From: Novosphingobium lindaniclasticum LE124
Lineage (GTDB): Bacteria; Pseudomonadota; Alphaproteobacteria; Sphingomonadales; Sphingomonadaceae
Length of the DNA stretch: 64,000 nucleotides
Assembly: GCF_000445125.1 (NCBI RefSeq)
Contig: NZ_ATHL01000076.1
Span: 288,501 to 352,500, forward strand
Reading direction: 5' to 3'
Every line of letters begins with the position of its first letter. Positions within the stretch are counted from its first letter, which is position 1. The notes under the pieces were generated by a model. The model saw nothing but the letters and a program-made list of their open reading frames with translations. It did no database searches and had not been told where the DNA came from. A program made the translations under genes and the position numbers. Positions 8,200-17,161 of the stretch are shown here, in pieces.

Positions 8200-11169
8200 A
8201 TGAAAATGAGGACAGTCATTCAACGCCAGCGCGCCGGAGCAAGCCTCGTCGCGCTCGTGGCCGTATCGCTCGCAGGTGCCGCCCAGGCGCAGGAGCAGAG
8301 CACAGACGCTCAGGCGTCGGTTCAGGCACCCGCAGAACCGGTTTCGGAGCGCCAGGCCTCGGAAATCGTCGTCACCGGCTCTCGCATCACCACCAGCGGC
8401 TTCAATGCGCCCACGCCCACGACGGTCATCGGCGAGGAGCAGATCGCCGCCAACGCCCAGCCGAACATCTTCACCACCATTGCCCAGTTGCCCTCACTCC
8501 AGGGCTCTACCGGCGCCTCCACCGGCACGTTCAGCACCTCGAGCGGTCAGCAGGGCCTCAGTTCCTTCTCGCTGCGCGGCCTCCAGCCGATCCGCACCCT
8601 GACCCTGCTCGACGGGCAGCGGGTGGTCGGCGCCAACGTCACCGGCGTGCCGGACATCAGCATGTTCCCGCAGCTGCTGGTGAAGCGGGTGGACGTGGTG
8701 ACGGGCGGCGCTTCGGCCTCCTACGGCTCGGACGCGGTCGGCGGTGTAGTCAATTTCATCACTGACACCCGCTTCGAAGGCTTCAAGGGCAATATCCTCG
8801 GCAGCATCACCAAGTATGGTGACGATGAAACTGCACTGGTACAGGCGGCCTGGGGCAAGTCGTTCCTCGACGACCGCCTGCATGTGGTCGTCAGCGGCGA
8901 GTACGATCACGAGGGCGGCGTCGGCGCGGGCGACTTCGGCACCGATCTTGCCGGCAGCCGCGACTGGTATCGCGCCACCACGCTGATGAACACCGGCCAG
9001 ACCAACAACGGGTTGCCGCAGTTCAACTATCGCGACTATGCGCAGCCCTACCAGTATGCCCGCTACGGCCTGATCAACAACGGCCCGCTCCAGGGCATCG
9101 CCTTTGACGCCAACGGCACCCCCTACAACTTCAACTACGGCTCGAACGGACAGCCGCTGGGCAACGGGCAGGTCAGCAACTGCTTTCGCGGCAACAGCTT
9201 CTGCGAAGGCGGCGATCTGTCCGGCGCACCGGGTTCGGGCGCCTCGCTCAAGTCCGCGCTGGAGCGCATCAACGGCTATGGCCGCATCGGCTATGACTTT
9301 GCCGAGAACAACGAAGCCTACGTCACCGTCAACATCGCGCAAGTGAAGACCGACAACCAGCCCAGCCCGGGTTACAACCGCGGTTCGCTGACGGTGCAGT
9401 GTGCCAATCCGTTCCTGCCGCAACTGGTGCGCGACCGCTGCGCCGCGGCGGGCATCACCAGCTTCGGCTTCGGCAGCGCCAACGCCTCGTTCCCCGATCC
9501 GCGCGTCTACACCGATCGCAAGCAATACCGCTTCGTGGGAGGCCTCAAGGGCAAGTTCGATCTTGGCGGCACGAACTGGAACTATGACGCCTATTACGAG
9601 CACGGCATCACCATCTCCGACATCAGGGTCCGCGATATCGTGCTGCAGAACCGCTACGTTGCGGCGACCAATGCGATCACGCTAAATGGCGCCATCGTCT
9701 GCGCCGATCCGGTCGCGCGCGCCAATGGCTGTCAGCCCATCAACATCTTCGGCAACTTTGCGCCGTCCGCCTCCGCGCTCGCTTACGTCGCGCCGCATGA
9801 AAACGGCCCGTTCCAGCATACAAAGCTGACGCAGGATGTGCTGAGCGCAAACATCTCGGGCAATCCCTTCGACTCCTGGGCTGGCCCCGTTTCAGTGGCT
9901 TTCGGCGGCGAGTACCGCCGCGAATTCTACCGCGTGAACGCCGATCCCTACGGCGCCGGCGTGTCCGACATCAGCCCCAACAGCGCCGACTACCCGGCCG
10001 ATCCGCTGCTCAACTCCACCCTGGGCAGCAACTGGGCAGCGGGCAACTACAAGAACGGCCGCGGCAAGTACGAAGTCTACGAAGGCTATGTCGAGGTCGA
10101 CCTGCCGCTGCTCAACAGCGACTCCATCGGCCGTGCCAACCTCAACGGCGCGGCCCGCGCCACCCACTACAGCACGTCGGGCACAGTCTGGACCTGGAAG
10201 ATCGGAGGCACCTGGGACACCCCGCTCGATGGCATACGCCTGCGCGCCGTGACCTCGCGCGACGTTCGCGCGCCGAACCTTTCCGAACTCTTCGCCGCAC
10301 CCACCGTCACCACGGTGCCGAACTTCAACGATCCGTTCCGCAACCAGGCGGTGCAGATCTTCCAGAACACGATCGGCAACACGGCGCTCCAGCCCGAGGT
10401 AGCGCGCAATACCGAACTCGGCATCGTGCTGTCGCGGCCCTCGTGGCTGCCCGGCCTCAGCCTCTCGTTCGACTACTACCGCATCAAGCTGGATGGCGTG
10501 GTTTCCACCCTCTCGGCCGACCAGATCGTGCGGTTCTGTTTCGACGGCAACCAGGCCTTCTGCGGCGGTTTCCAGCTGGACGGGCCGCAGGGCACCAACT
10601 TCGTCAACGTCCAGCCGTTCAACCTCGCCTCGTGGAAGACCAGCGGCTTCGATATCGAGGCCAGCTACCAGTGGCAGCAGCCGCTGGGCCTGCCGGGCAA
10701 CTTCACCCTTCGCGCGCTGGCCACGCACATCCAGAAGTTCATCGTCAACGCCGGCATAGCGGGCGTCGATCCGATCGACCAGGCGGGCAACAATGCAGGC
10801 GCCACGCCCGACTGGAAATGGCTGGCGGTGCAGACCTACGACAGCGACCGCTTCAGCCTGACCGTGCAGGAACGCTGGATCAGCGACGGCACGTTCGGCA
10901 ACCAGTATGTCGTGTGCCAGACGTCCTGCCCGGTCTCGACCGGCAACCATCCGACGATCGACTACAACACGATGAAGGGCGCCTTCTACGTGGACATCGG
11001 CGCGACCTTCAAGTTCAGCGAGAACCTCCAACTCTACGGCAAGATCGACAACCTGTTCGACAAGGATCCCACCGCTTCGCCGCAGACCAATACCGGGCTG
11101 GACGTCAACCCGGCGCTCTACGACACCTTGGGCCGGATCTACCGCGCCGGTATCCGCTTCAATTTCTAA
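8200..11169 (+). CDS. TonB-dependent receptor, sphingomonad oligosaccharide type
   Basis: The 989-residue outer-membrane receptor has a signal peptide (ending AQA near residue 31) and a TonB-box/plug opening (SEIVVTGSRI, about 55-65). Its plug has typical features: FSLRGLQPIRTLTLLDGQRV and VDVVTGGASASYGSDAVGGV. The long beta-barrel finishes with IYRAGIRFNF, ending in the aromatic residue required for outer-membrane assembly. ATG at 8200 has a GGAAGGA ribosome-binding site; an upstream in-frame start at 8161 lacks signal character. It lies between two GH28-related paralogs, 51 and 76 bases from its neighbours, implying that it imports the polymer fragments on which they act. The ligand cannot be read from sequence. 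Confidence 0.92.
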   Translation: MKMRTVIQRQRAGASLVALVAVSLAGAAQAQEQSTDAQASVQAPAEPVSERQASEIVVTGSRITTSGFNAPTPTTVIGEEQIAANAQPNIFTTIAQLPSLQGSTGASTGTFSTSSGQQGLSSFSLRGLQPIRTLTLLDGQRVVGANVTGVPDISMFPQLLVKRVDVVTGGASASYGSDAVGGVVNFITDTRFEGFKGNILGSITKYGDDETALVQAAWGKSFLDDRLHVVVSGEYDHEGGVGAGDFGTDLAGSRDWYRATTLMNTGQTNNGLPQFNYRDYAQPYQYARYGLINNGPLQGIAFDANGTPYNFNYGSNGQPLGNGQVSNCFRGNSFCEGGDLSGAPGSGASLKSALERINGYGRIGYDFAENNEAYVTVNIAQVKTDNQPSPGYNRGSLTVQCANPFLPQLVRDRCAAAGITSFGFGSANASFPDPRVYTDRKQYRFVGGLKGKFDLGGTNWNYDAYYEHGITISDIRVRDIVLQNRYVAATNAITLNGAIVCADPVARANGCQPINIFGNFAPSASALAYVAPHENGPFQHTKLTQDVLSANISGNPFDSWAGPVSVAFGGEYRREFYRVNADPYGAGVSDISPNSADYPADPLLNSTLGSNWAAGNYKNGRGKYEVYEGYVEVDLPLLNSDSIGRANLNGAARATHYSTSGTVWTWKIGGTWDTPLDGIRLRAVTSRDVRAPNLSELFAAPTVTTVPNFNDPFRNQAVQIFQNTIGNTALQPEVARNTELGIVLSRPSWLPGLSLSFDYYRIKLDGVVSTLSADQIVRFCFDGNQAFCGGFQLDGPQGTNFVNVQPFNLASWKTSGFDIEASYQWQQPLGLPGNFTLRALATHIQKFIVNAGIAGVDPIDQAGNNAGATPDWKWLAVQTYDSDRFSLTVQERWISDGTFGNQYVVCQTSCPVSTGNHPTIDYNTMKGAFYVDIGATFKFSENLQLYGKIDNLFDKDPTASPQTNTGLDVNPALYDTLGRIYRAGIRFNF

Positions 11170-11185
11170 CCTACCTTGCCGTCGG

Positions 11186-11214
11186 CATCGTCCCGGAGCA
11201 AGTCCGGGACGATG
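11186..11214. repeat. REP-like palindrome with 12-bp perfect stem
   Basis: CATCGTCCCGGA and its exact inverse TCCGGGACGATG flank a five-base loop (GCAAG). It sits just after the TonB receptor stop and before the second GH28-related gene. The same GTCCCGGA...TCCGGGAC core recurs at 62666-62760, so this is a dispersed repeat family. It lacks a T-run; it could stabilise the receptor mRNA or partly uncouple the two genes. Confidence 0.75.
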
Positions 11215-11245
11215 ACCCCCAACGATATCACGGAGAGAATTACCG

Positions 11246-14200
11246 ATGCGCGCGATCCTCGGAGCCTCGACGGCGACACTGGCCCTGATGGCCGCCGCAC
11301 CGCTCGCCGCATCACCCTCCGTCTACACCGCCATGCCTGACGAGCCCGCCGCCGTCACCGTTTCCGCCATCGGCGACGGCCGCGCGGACGATACCGCCGC
11401 GATCCAGCAGGCGATCGACAAGGCCGCGCAAGGCCCTGCGGGCAAGGGCGTCGGCGGCGGCATCGTGTTCCTGCCGCAAGGCACCTATCGCATCAGCCGC
11501 ACGCTGTTCCTCTGGCCAGGCGTGCGGATCTTCGGCGTCGGAGAGAAGCGCCCGGTCATCGTGCTCGGCGCGAAGACCGCCGGCTTCCAGCGCGGCGTAG
11601 CGCACATGCTCGTCTTCGCAGGCTCCGCGCGGGAACGCGATCCCAAGGACACACGCGAAGTGGCCTTCCCGCCGCCCGGCTCCGTGCCCTTCAACAAGAA
11701 CGTGGCAGACGCCAATCCCGGCACGTTCTACTCGGCGCTCGGCAACATCGACTTCCGGATTCTCGACGGCAATCCCGCCGCCACCGCCATCCGCTTCCAC
11801 TCCGCCCAGCACAGCTTCGTCAGCCATGTCGATTTCGACATCGGCTCCGGTCTCGCCGGGCTCTACCACGTCGCCAACGAGGCCGAGGATCTGCACTTTC
11901 GCGGCGGCCGCTACGGCATCCTCGCGGAAAAGCCTTCCCCCGCCTGGCCGTTCGCCTTGGTGGATTCCACTTTCGAAGGCCAGCGCGACGCGGCCATTCG
12001 CGAGCATGAAGCCGGGCTGACGCTGCTCAACGTCTCGATCCGCGACACGCCCGTTGGCATCGAGATCGACAAGGGCTATGGCGACTGGCTCTGGGGACAG
12101 GACGTGCGCTTCGAGAACGTCTCGAAGGCGGGTGTGATCGTTTCCAACGAGAACAACGTCTATACCCAGGTCGGCTTCCAGAACGCGCTGGCCTCACGCA
12201 CCCCGGTCTTCGCCCGCTTCCGCGACAGCGGCAAGACGGTACCCGGCAAGGGCGAGAGCTACAAGGTCGCTTCCTTCACCCACGGCTTGACGCTGCCCGC
12301 GTTCGGCAAGATGGGTGAGTACCGCACGCAAATCGATGCCGCGCCGCTCTCCGCCCTGCCCGCTTCTTCCCCCTCGGCGATCCGCGCATTGCCGCCGGTT
12401 TCCGAATGGGCGAGCGCCCGCACGTTCGGCGCGAAGGGAGACAACCTGACCGACGATACCGCCGCGCTCCAGAAGGCGATCGACACGCACCGCGTGGTCT
12501 ATCTCCCCTCCGGCTTCTACAAGGTGAGCGACACCCTGCGGTTGCGCCCGGACTCGGTGCTGATCGGCCTCCACCCCAGTCGGACGCAAATCGTCCTACC
12601 GGACGGGTCAGCCGCTTACGCCGGCATCGGCGCGCCCAAGGCACTGGTTGAAAGCGCGGCGGGCGGGGATGCGATCGTCGCCGGGATCGGCCTCGACACC
12701 AGCGGCAACAATCCGCGCGCCACGGCCCTGCTGTGGAAGGCGGGTGCCCGCTCCATGGTAAACGACGTCAAGTTCCAGGGCGGCCACGGCACAAACCGCT
12801 TCGACGGCAACCGGACCGATCCGTATAACAACAACGCCACCGCCGATCCCGACGCGTCGCGGCGCTGGGAAGGGCAGTACGCCAGCCTCTGGGTCACGCA
12901 GGGCGGCGGCGGCACTTTCGCCAATGTCTGGAGCCCCAGCACCTTCGGCCATCCCGGCATCCTGATCTCCGACACCAAGACCCCCGGCCGGATCATCCAG
13001 GCCTCCGTGGAGCACCATGTCCGCACCGAGATCGGCCTGAACCGCGTATCCAACTGGGAACTCCTGGCCCCGCAGACCGAGGGCGAGGCCGGCGAGAGCG
13101 GGGACGCGGTCGCGCTGGAAATCCGAGATTCCAGCAATATCCTGGTCGCCAACCTCCACGCCTATCGCGTCACCCGCACCCGCAAGGCCGCGCCTGCCGC
13201 CGTTACCCTCTACAACTCGCACGATATCCGTTTCCGCAACGTCCATGTGAATGCCGAGAGCGGTTTGGGCACTTGCGACGAAAACGGCTGCGCCACGTTC
13301 CTGCGCCTGACCAAGTTCCCTTACGAAAACGCCCTGCGCGATGTGACGCACGGCCTCGACGTGCGCGAACGCGAGTTCGCGGTGCTGGACGTCACCGGCT
13401 CGCCCGCCCCTGTCGTTCCGGCCAGCTTCGAAGGCGCACAGGTCGAGAGGCTGGCCGACGGCTTCCACTCGATCGGCGGCGGCGCGGTGGATGCGGCGGG
13501 CAAGCTCTACTTCATCGACCGGCATTTCCAGCGCATCTGGAGCTGGTCAGACCAGGGCAAGCTGGAGATCGTGCGGGATGCCACGCTCGATCCGGTCAAC
13601 CTGACCGTGGACCGGTCCGGAAACCTGCTGGTCCTGTCCTCCTTCGGGCGCAACGGTACCGTCTACAGCCTCAAGCCCGGATCGCCCGACACCGAATTGA
13701 CCGTGATCGCGCCGCGCCCGGCGCAGCGCTCGAACGACGCCGCCACCGTGCTGCCGGTGAACTGGTGGATCAATGGCGAGTTCAAGGACCAGATCGATCC
13801 CAAGAGCTACCGGTTCACCACCTTGGCCGAAATGTTCACCCGCAACATGGCAAAGCCGCAAGCGCAGGAATATGCATCGCCGGACGGCAGTGTGGTGCTG
13901 CCCGCCTGGCGCGTCTTCGCGCAGGGCCCGTCCGACCATCGCGGCCTGCGCTTCTCGGACTCGCTCGACACTTACGGCTTCGTCCAGGGCAAGCCCGGCG
14001 AACGCGTATTGGTGACCAACGCCTCGGAAAACCGCACCTATAGCGGTATCGTCGGCGCGGGGGGCAGCGTCACCGGCCTCAAGCCCTTCGCCGAGCGCGG
14101 CGGCGAAGGTGTCGCCAGCGATGCCAAAGGGCGCGTCTACGTCGCCAATGGTCAAGTCTTCGTCTACTCGCCCGAAGGCCAAGAGATAGGACGGATCGAC

Positions 14201-14302
14201 GTACCGGAGCGGCCCCTGCAACTGGTCTTCGGCGGCGAGGGTCGCAGCACGCTCTACATCCTCACCCACCATGCGCTCTATGCCGCGCGGATCGGCCAGT
14301 GA
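11246..14302 (+). CDS. Exported GH28-related (GH55-like) double beta-helix protein, paralog of 5110-8148
   Basis: This 1018-residue protein aligns with the 5110-8148 product from end to end. Both have the signal peptide, two beta-helix units with DGRADDTAAIQQAI (about residue 50) and GDNLTDDTAALQKAI (about 397), and the same C-terminal propeller-like region (AGKLYFIDRHFQRIWSWSD, KGRVYVANGQVFVYS). Long conserved blocks such as GIEIDKGYGDWLWGQDVRFE and HVNAESG...TCDENGC show a gene duplication rather than simple domain sharing. The stop overlaps the next start (TGATG). As a second enzyme around one TonB receptor it may have a different linkage preference or be redundant. Carbohydrate-active function is inferred from fold and context. 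Confidence 0.8.
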   Translation: MRAILGASTATLALMAAAPLAASPSVYTAMPDEPAAVTVSAIGDGRADDTAAIQQAIDKAAQGPAGKGVGGGIVFLPQGTYRISRTLFLWPGVRIFGVGEKRPVIVLGAKTAGFQRGVAHMLVFAGSARERDPKDTREVAFPPPGSVPFNKNVADANPGTFYSALGNIDFRILDGNPAATAIRFHSAQHSFVSHVDFDIGSGLAGLYHVANEAEDLHFRGGRYGILAEKPSPAWPFALVDSTFEGQRDAAIREHEAGLTLLNVSIRDTPVGIEIDKGYGDWLWGQDVRFENVSKAGVIVSNENNVYTQVGFQNALASRTPVFARFRDSGKTVPGKGESYKVASFTHGLTLPAFGKMGEYRTQIDAAPLSALPASSPSAIRALPPVSEWASARTFGAKGDNLTDDTAALQKAIDTHRVVYLPSGFYKVSDTLRLRPDSVLIGLHPSRTQIVLPDGSAAYAGIGAPKALVESAAGGDAIVAGIGLDTSGNNPRATALLWKAGARSMVNDVKFQGGHGTNRFDGNRTDPYNNNATADPDASRRWEGQYASLWVTQGGGGTFANVWSPSTFGHPGILISDTKTPGRIIQASVEHHVRTEIGLNRVSNWELLAPQTEGEAGESGDAVALEIRDSSNILVANLHAYRVTRTRKAAPAAVTLYNSHDIRFRNVHVNAESGLGTCDENGCATFLRLTKFPYENALRDVTHGLDVREREFAVLDVTGSPAPVVPASFEGAQVERLADGFHSIGGGAVDAAGKLYFIDRHFQRIWSWSDQGKLEIVRDATLDPVNLTVDRSGNLLVLSSFGRNGTVYSLKPGSPDTELTVIAPRPAQRSNDAATVLPVNWWINGEFKDQIDPKSYRFTTLAEMFTRNMAKPQAQEYASPDGSVVLPAWRVFAQGPSDHRGLRFSDSLDTYGFVQGKPGERVLVTNASENRTYSGIVGAGGSVTGLKPFAERGGEGVASDAKGRVYVANGQVFVYSPEGQEIGRIDVPERPLQLVFGGEGRSTLYILTHHALYAARIGQ

Positions 14303-15075
14303 TGCGCGCTATCCGGGCGCTGCTGGTCCTGATCGCGCTCATCCTTCCGGCAAGCGCCTGGGCCGATCCGCAGTACCGGCTGCTCGTCCTGGCGATCCCG
14401 AACAGGTACCACTACGAATATATCCCGATCGCGCGGGACAGCCTGGAACATCTCGCCCGGCTCCATGACTTCGAGCTGACCTACACCAACGATCCGTCGG
14501 TGTTCGAGGGCGACCTGAAGCGCTACGCCGCCGTCATGTTCCTCAACACCCCGGGCGAAGAACTCAGCCCTGCGCAGCGGCGGATTTTTGAAGCCTATAT
14601 GCGCGGGGGCGGCAATGCAGTCGTCGTCCACCGCGCCTTGATCGCGAAGCCCGGCGCTTGGCCGTGGTTCGAAAAGCTGGTCGGCCGCAGCTTCGTCATT
14701 CATCCGATGTTGCAGACCGGCGTCGTCACCGTTGCCGACCCCGGTTTCCCTGCGACCTTCGGTCTGCCCCGGCGCTGGATCTGGAGCGATGAGTTCTACG
14801 TCACGGCCAACCCGCACAACGTGAAGACCGAAACCGTGCTGCGGGTCGACGAGAGCAGCTACGATCCCACCCGGATCTGGCCGGGACAAGTCGCCAGGCC
14901 TATGGGCGATCACCCGGTCGCCTGGCAGCACCGCCATGAGAACGGACGGGTCTTCGTCACCACGCTGGGCCACAACGGCGAAGCCTATCGCGACCCGCAG
15001 TACCTCGCTCACCTGATGGGCGGCATCTACTGGGCCGCGACCGGTCTCGGCAGGGACTTGAGCGGGTCGCGCTGA
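14302..15075 (+). CDS. ThuA-like domain protein, exported
   Basis: The 257-residue protein has a Sec signal (MRAIRALLVLIALILPASAWA) followed by a class I glutamine-amidotransferase-like ThuA fold. It shows RLLVLAIPNRYHYEYIP, DLKRYAAVMFLNTPGEELSP, RGGGNAVVVHRALI, and HPVAWQHRHENGRVFVTTLGHNGEAY near the end, the block that closes ThuA domains. ThuA-like proteins accompany many sugar-utilisation loci and are linked to disaccharide metabolism, but their reaction is not established. The start overlaps the preceding stop by one base, so it is co-translated with the second GH28-related gene. It is the last gene of this plus-strand operon and converges with the GH35 gene 19 bases away. Confidence 0.85.
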   Translation: MRAIRALLVLIALILPASAWADPQYRLLVLAIPNRYHYEYIPIARDSLEHLARLHDFELTYTNDPSVFEGDLKRYAAVMFLNTPGEELSPAQRRIFEAYMRGGGNAVVVHRALIAKPGAWPWFEKLVGRSFVIHPMLQTGVVTVADPGFPATFGLPRRWIWSDEFYVTANPHNVKTETVLRVDESSYDPTRIWPGQVARPMGDHPVAWQHRHENGRVFVTTLGHNGEAYRDPQYLAHLMGGIYWAATGLGRDLSGSR

Positions 15076-15094
15076 AACGCGGACGGCCAAGCGT

Positions 15095-16720
15095 TCAGCG
15101 ATAGTGCCCCATCGTTACCTTGAGCCACACCGGACGCGCCGTGAGATTGAGCCCGTAGTCGGTCTGGTCGCCGTTCCAGACGCGATCGGTGACCCATTCG
15201 TCCTTGGCGAAATGCCCTTCCTCGACCTTGACGATCAGCCCGTTCGGCGGGCTGCCCACAGCGGATGCGAACGACACGCGCACATGATCCCCGGTCAGCA
15301 GGAAGCTGTCGGCGGATAGCTGGGCAACGGCCAGCCCTCCCACGGGCTCGGTGGCCCAGGCGGGCAAGTCTGCCTCGGGAAACCATTCGCGCTGTCCGAA
15401 CTGCCACTGGCCGAAGCTGGCGGTGATCTGCCACTTGCCCATCGTGGTTTGCTGCAAGCCGCCGTCGTCCGGCTTGGCGGCACCCCAGGTAGGGTGCTCG
15501 AAGGCGATCTTCGCCCAAGCCCGCATGGAACCTGACAGCACGCGGTATTTCGCGCCGAATGCCTCCAGCGTCGCCTCGTCGAGGGATTTCGCTCCCAGCG
15601 GATAGTTGAAGAAGTCGCTTCCATCCATGCCGAAGGGCGAAAAGCCGATAGCGCCCCGCCCGAGCGCGGGCCAGAAATAGCGCGCATATTCGCGCGCATT
15701 GCCGATCTCCGGCACCATCAAGGCATTATCGGGCCGCGTGTAGAGGTCTAGGTGCTTCAGGACATTGCGGCTTTTGCGATCGTAGATGTCGGGCGCGGCG
15801 AAATCGAGCGAGGGCGCGGCCGCCTTCCAGATGTCGAGCACGTCCCCTTGCGGCCCGCCGCTGGCCACGCTGTGCGGATCGGGGTCCTTGAACGGGTCGG
15901 ACAGCGCCGCATTGACGTACATCGGCAGCGGCTTGACGGCTTTGCCCGCCGCGGCCAGTTCCTCGATGTAGCGCGCCGTGAACCAGGTGTTGAAGGCCCG
16001 ATCGGCCGCCGCGTCGAAGACCTGGCTCCAGGTGCCTGAACCAAGGCCCAGCTTACGCGACAGGACCACGGGCACCTGGCCGGCGAAGAGCTTCTGCGCA
16101 GCCGCGCCATAATCGCGGGGATTGCGGTAGCTGCCGACCTCGTTCTCGGGCTGGACCAGGATCACGGTATTCTGCGCGTCGTGGTCGCGCAGGTACGTCA
16201 TCAGCGCCAGGAAGGCTTTCTTGTCCGCGCGCAGCGTCTCGGTACCGTGGGGGGACAGCACATCATGATCGCTGCCGTCCGGCTTCTTCATGCGCGGGAA
16301 ACGGCCATTGTCGAGCTTCACCCAGTCGGGCGTATAAGCCAACCCGGTGTTTTTCCAGGCCCCGAACCAGAGCAGGACCACCCGCTTTTCATGCACGCGC
16401 GCCTCGTCCAGCAGAGTCTGCACGAAGCTGAAATCGAACCGTCCCTCGCGGGGCTCAAGCTGCTGCCAGGCGACGGGGACTTCGATCGTGTTGGCACCGA
16501 TCCGGTCGAGCACCGGCCAGGCCGACTGCAAGGGCTCGGCATAGTTCGTGCTGTTGTTGACCTGCCCCGCCAGCATCAGAAACGGCGCCCCGTCCACGAT
16601 CAGCGCGTGACGGCCGCCGCGCGTCTCGATATGCGGTACGTCGTCCTGCGCCAGAGCGGCGAGAGGGAGGGATAGCATGGCCGAGGCCAGCAGGATGGCA
16701 GCGGATCGCATCGTGCGCAT
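15095..16720 (-). CDS. GH35 beta-galactosidase-like glycosidase with DUF5597-type C-terminus, exported
   Basis: The 541-residue enzyme starts with a signal peptide (ending ALAQ, residue 25). A TIM barrel follows: FLMLAGQVNNSTNY near 47, then IGANTIEVPVAWQQLEP. The catalytic acid/base sits in LVQPENEVGSY (E194) and the nucleophile in LMVPEIGN (E338). The C-terminal part matches the DUF5597 extension seen in proteobacterial GH35 enzymes. It should release terminal galactose from oligosaccharides in the periplasm. It is last in a leftward operon behind the mutarotase-like gene and the TonB receptor. With GH31, GH29 and GH1 nearby this fits removal of xyloglucan galactose, though pectic galactan or other galactosides remain possible. 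Confidence 0.88.
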   Translation of the reverse strand: MRTMRSAAILLASAMLSLPLAALAQDDVPHIETRGGRHALIVDGAPFLMLAGQVNNSTNYAEPLQSAWPVLDRIGANTIEVPVAWQQLEPREGRFDFSFVQTLLDEARVHEKRVVLLWFGAWKNTGLAYTPDWVKLDNGRFPRMKKPDGSDHDVLSPHGTETLRADKKAFLALMTYLRDHDAQNTVILVQPENEVGSYRNPRDYGAAAQKLFAGQVPVVLSRKLGLGSGTWSQVFDAAADRAFNTWFTARYIEELAAAGKAVKPLPMYVNAALSDPFKDPDPHSVASGGPQGDVLDIWKAAAPSLDFAAPDIYDRKSRNVLKHLDLYTRPDNALMVPEIGNAREYARYFWPALGRGAIGFSPFGMDGSDFFNYPLGAKSLDEATLEAFGAKYRVLSGSMRAWAKIAFEHPTWGAAKPDDGGLQQTTMGKWQITASFGQWQFGQREWFPEADLPAWATEPVGGLAVAQLSADSFLLTGDHVRVSFASAVGSPPNGLIVKVEEGHFAKDEWVTDRVWNGDQTDYGLNLTARPVWLKVTMGHYR

Positions 16721-16726
16721 TTGTCC

Positions 16727-17071
16727 TCAGGGCTGTTCTTGAAGGGAAAACAGGCGGCTTGCCGACGTCCATTTGCTTTCGGCGGAAGCCCAGGGCAGCG
16801 GCCGCTGGAACTGGTCCATCAGGCTTTCCCAGGCACGGACATCAGGATCGGCAGCGTCGGCCGCCGCCTTCCGACGAGAGTCGAAGCTGGAATCGGTCTC
16901 CATGATCATGACCAACCGATTGCCGGTGCGGTGAATCTCCATGTCGCTGATCCCCGCGGCACGGATGCTCGCGACGACAGGCTCCGGAACCGCGCCCGGC
17001 TTGTGCCATGCCTCGTAGCGGGCGATGGCTTCGGCTTCGTCAGCCAGGTCGATGAGCAGAACCTGTCGCAC
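16727..17071 (-). CDS. L-rhamnose/L-fucose mutarotase-like protein (RhaM/DUF718 family)
   Basis: The conserved core is VRQVLLIDLADEAEAIARYE, then HKPGAVPEPVVASIRAAGIS, MEIHRTGNRLVMIMET and a tryptophan-rich C-terminal half. This is the dimeric alpha/beta-barrel RhaM family, which interconverts alpha and beta anomers of 6-deoxy sugars. RhaM proteins are about 104 residues. A GTG at 17071 preceded by GGGAGACC gives 114 residues, while the upstream ATG at 17104 adds a lysine-rich leader, so I prefer GTG. It has no signal peptide and would act in the cytoplasm. Because an alpha-fucosidase is encoded nearby and no rhamnosidase is seen, L-fucose is the more likely substrate. The gene is seven bases from GH35. 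Confidence 0.82.
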   Translation of the reverse strand: MRQVLLIDLADEAEAIARYEAWHKPGAVPEPVVASIRAAGISDMEIHRTGNRLVMIMETDSSFDSRRKAAADAADPDVRAWESLMDQFQRPLPWASAESKWTSASRLFSLQEQP

Positions 17072-17106
17072 CGGTCTCCCTTTTTTCGTTTTCGTCCCCA
17101 ACAAAT

Positions 17107-17135
17107 GCTACTGGTCGGTCCTTCCGACCAGTAGC
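17107..17135 (-). terminator. Strong hairpin between TonB receptor and mutarotase-like gene
   Basis: GCTACTGGTCGG and its exact complement form a 12-bp stem with a five-base loop. Read on the minus strand the stem is followed by ATTTGTT, a short T-rich tail. It lies right after the receptor stop, so it is a terminator or attenuator that would lower expression of the downstream mutarotase and GH35 genes relative to the receptor. Confidence 0.65.
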
Positions 17136-17161
17136 AAGCAGCGCCCGCGCCGCAAGGCGGA

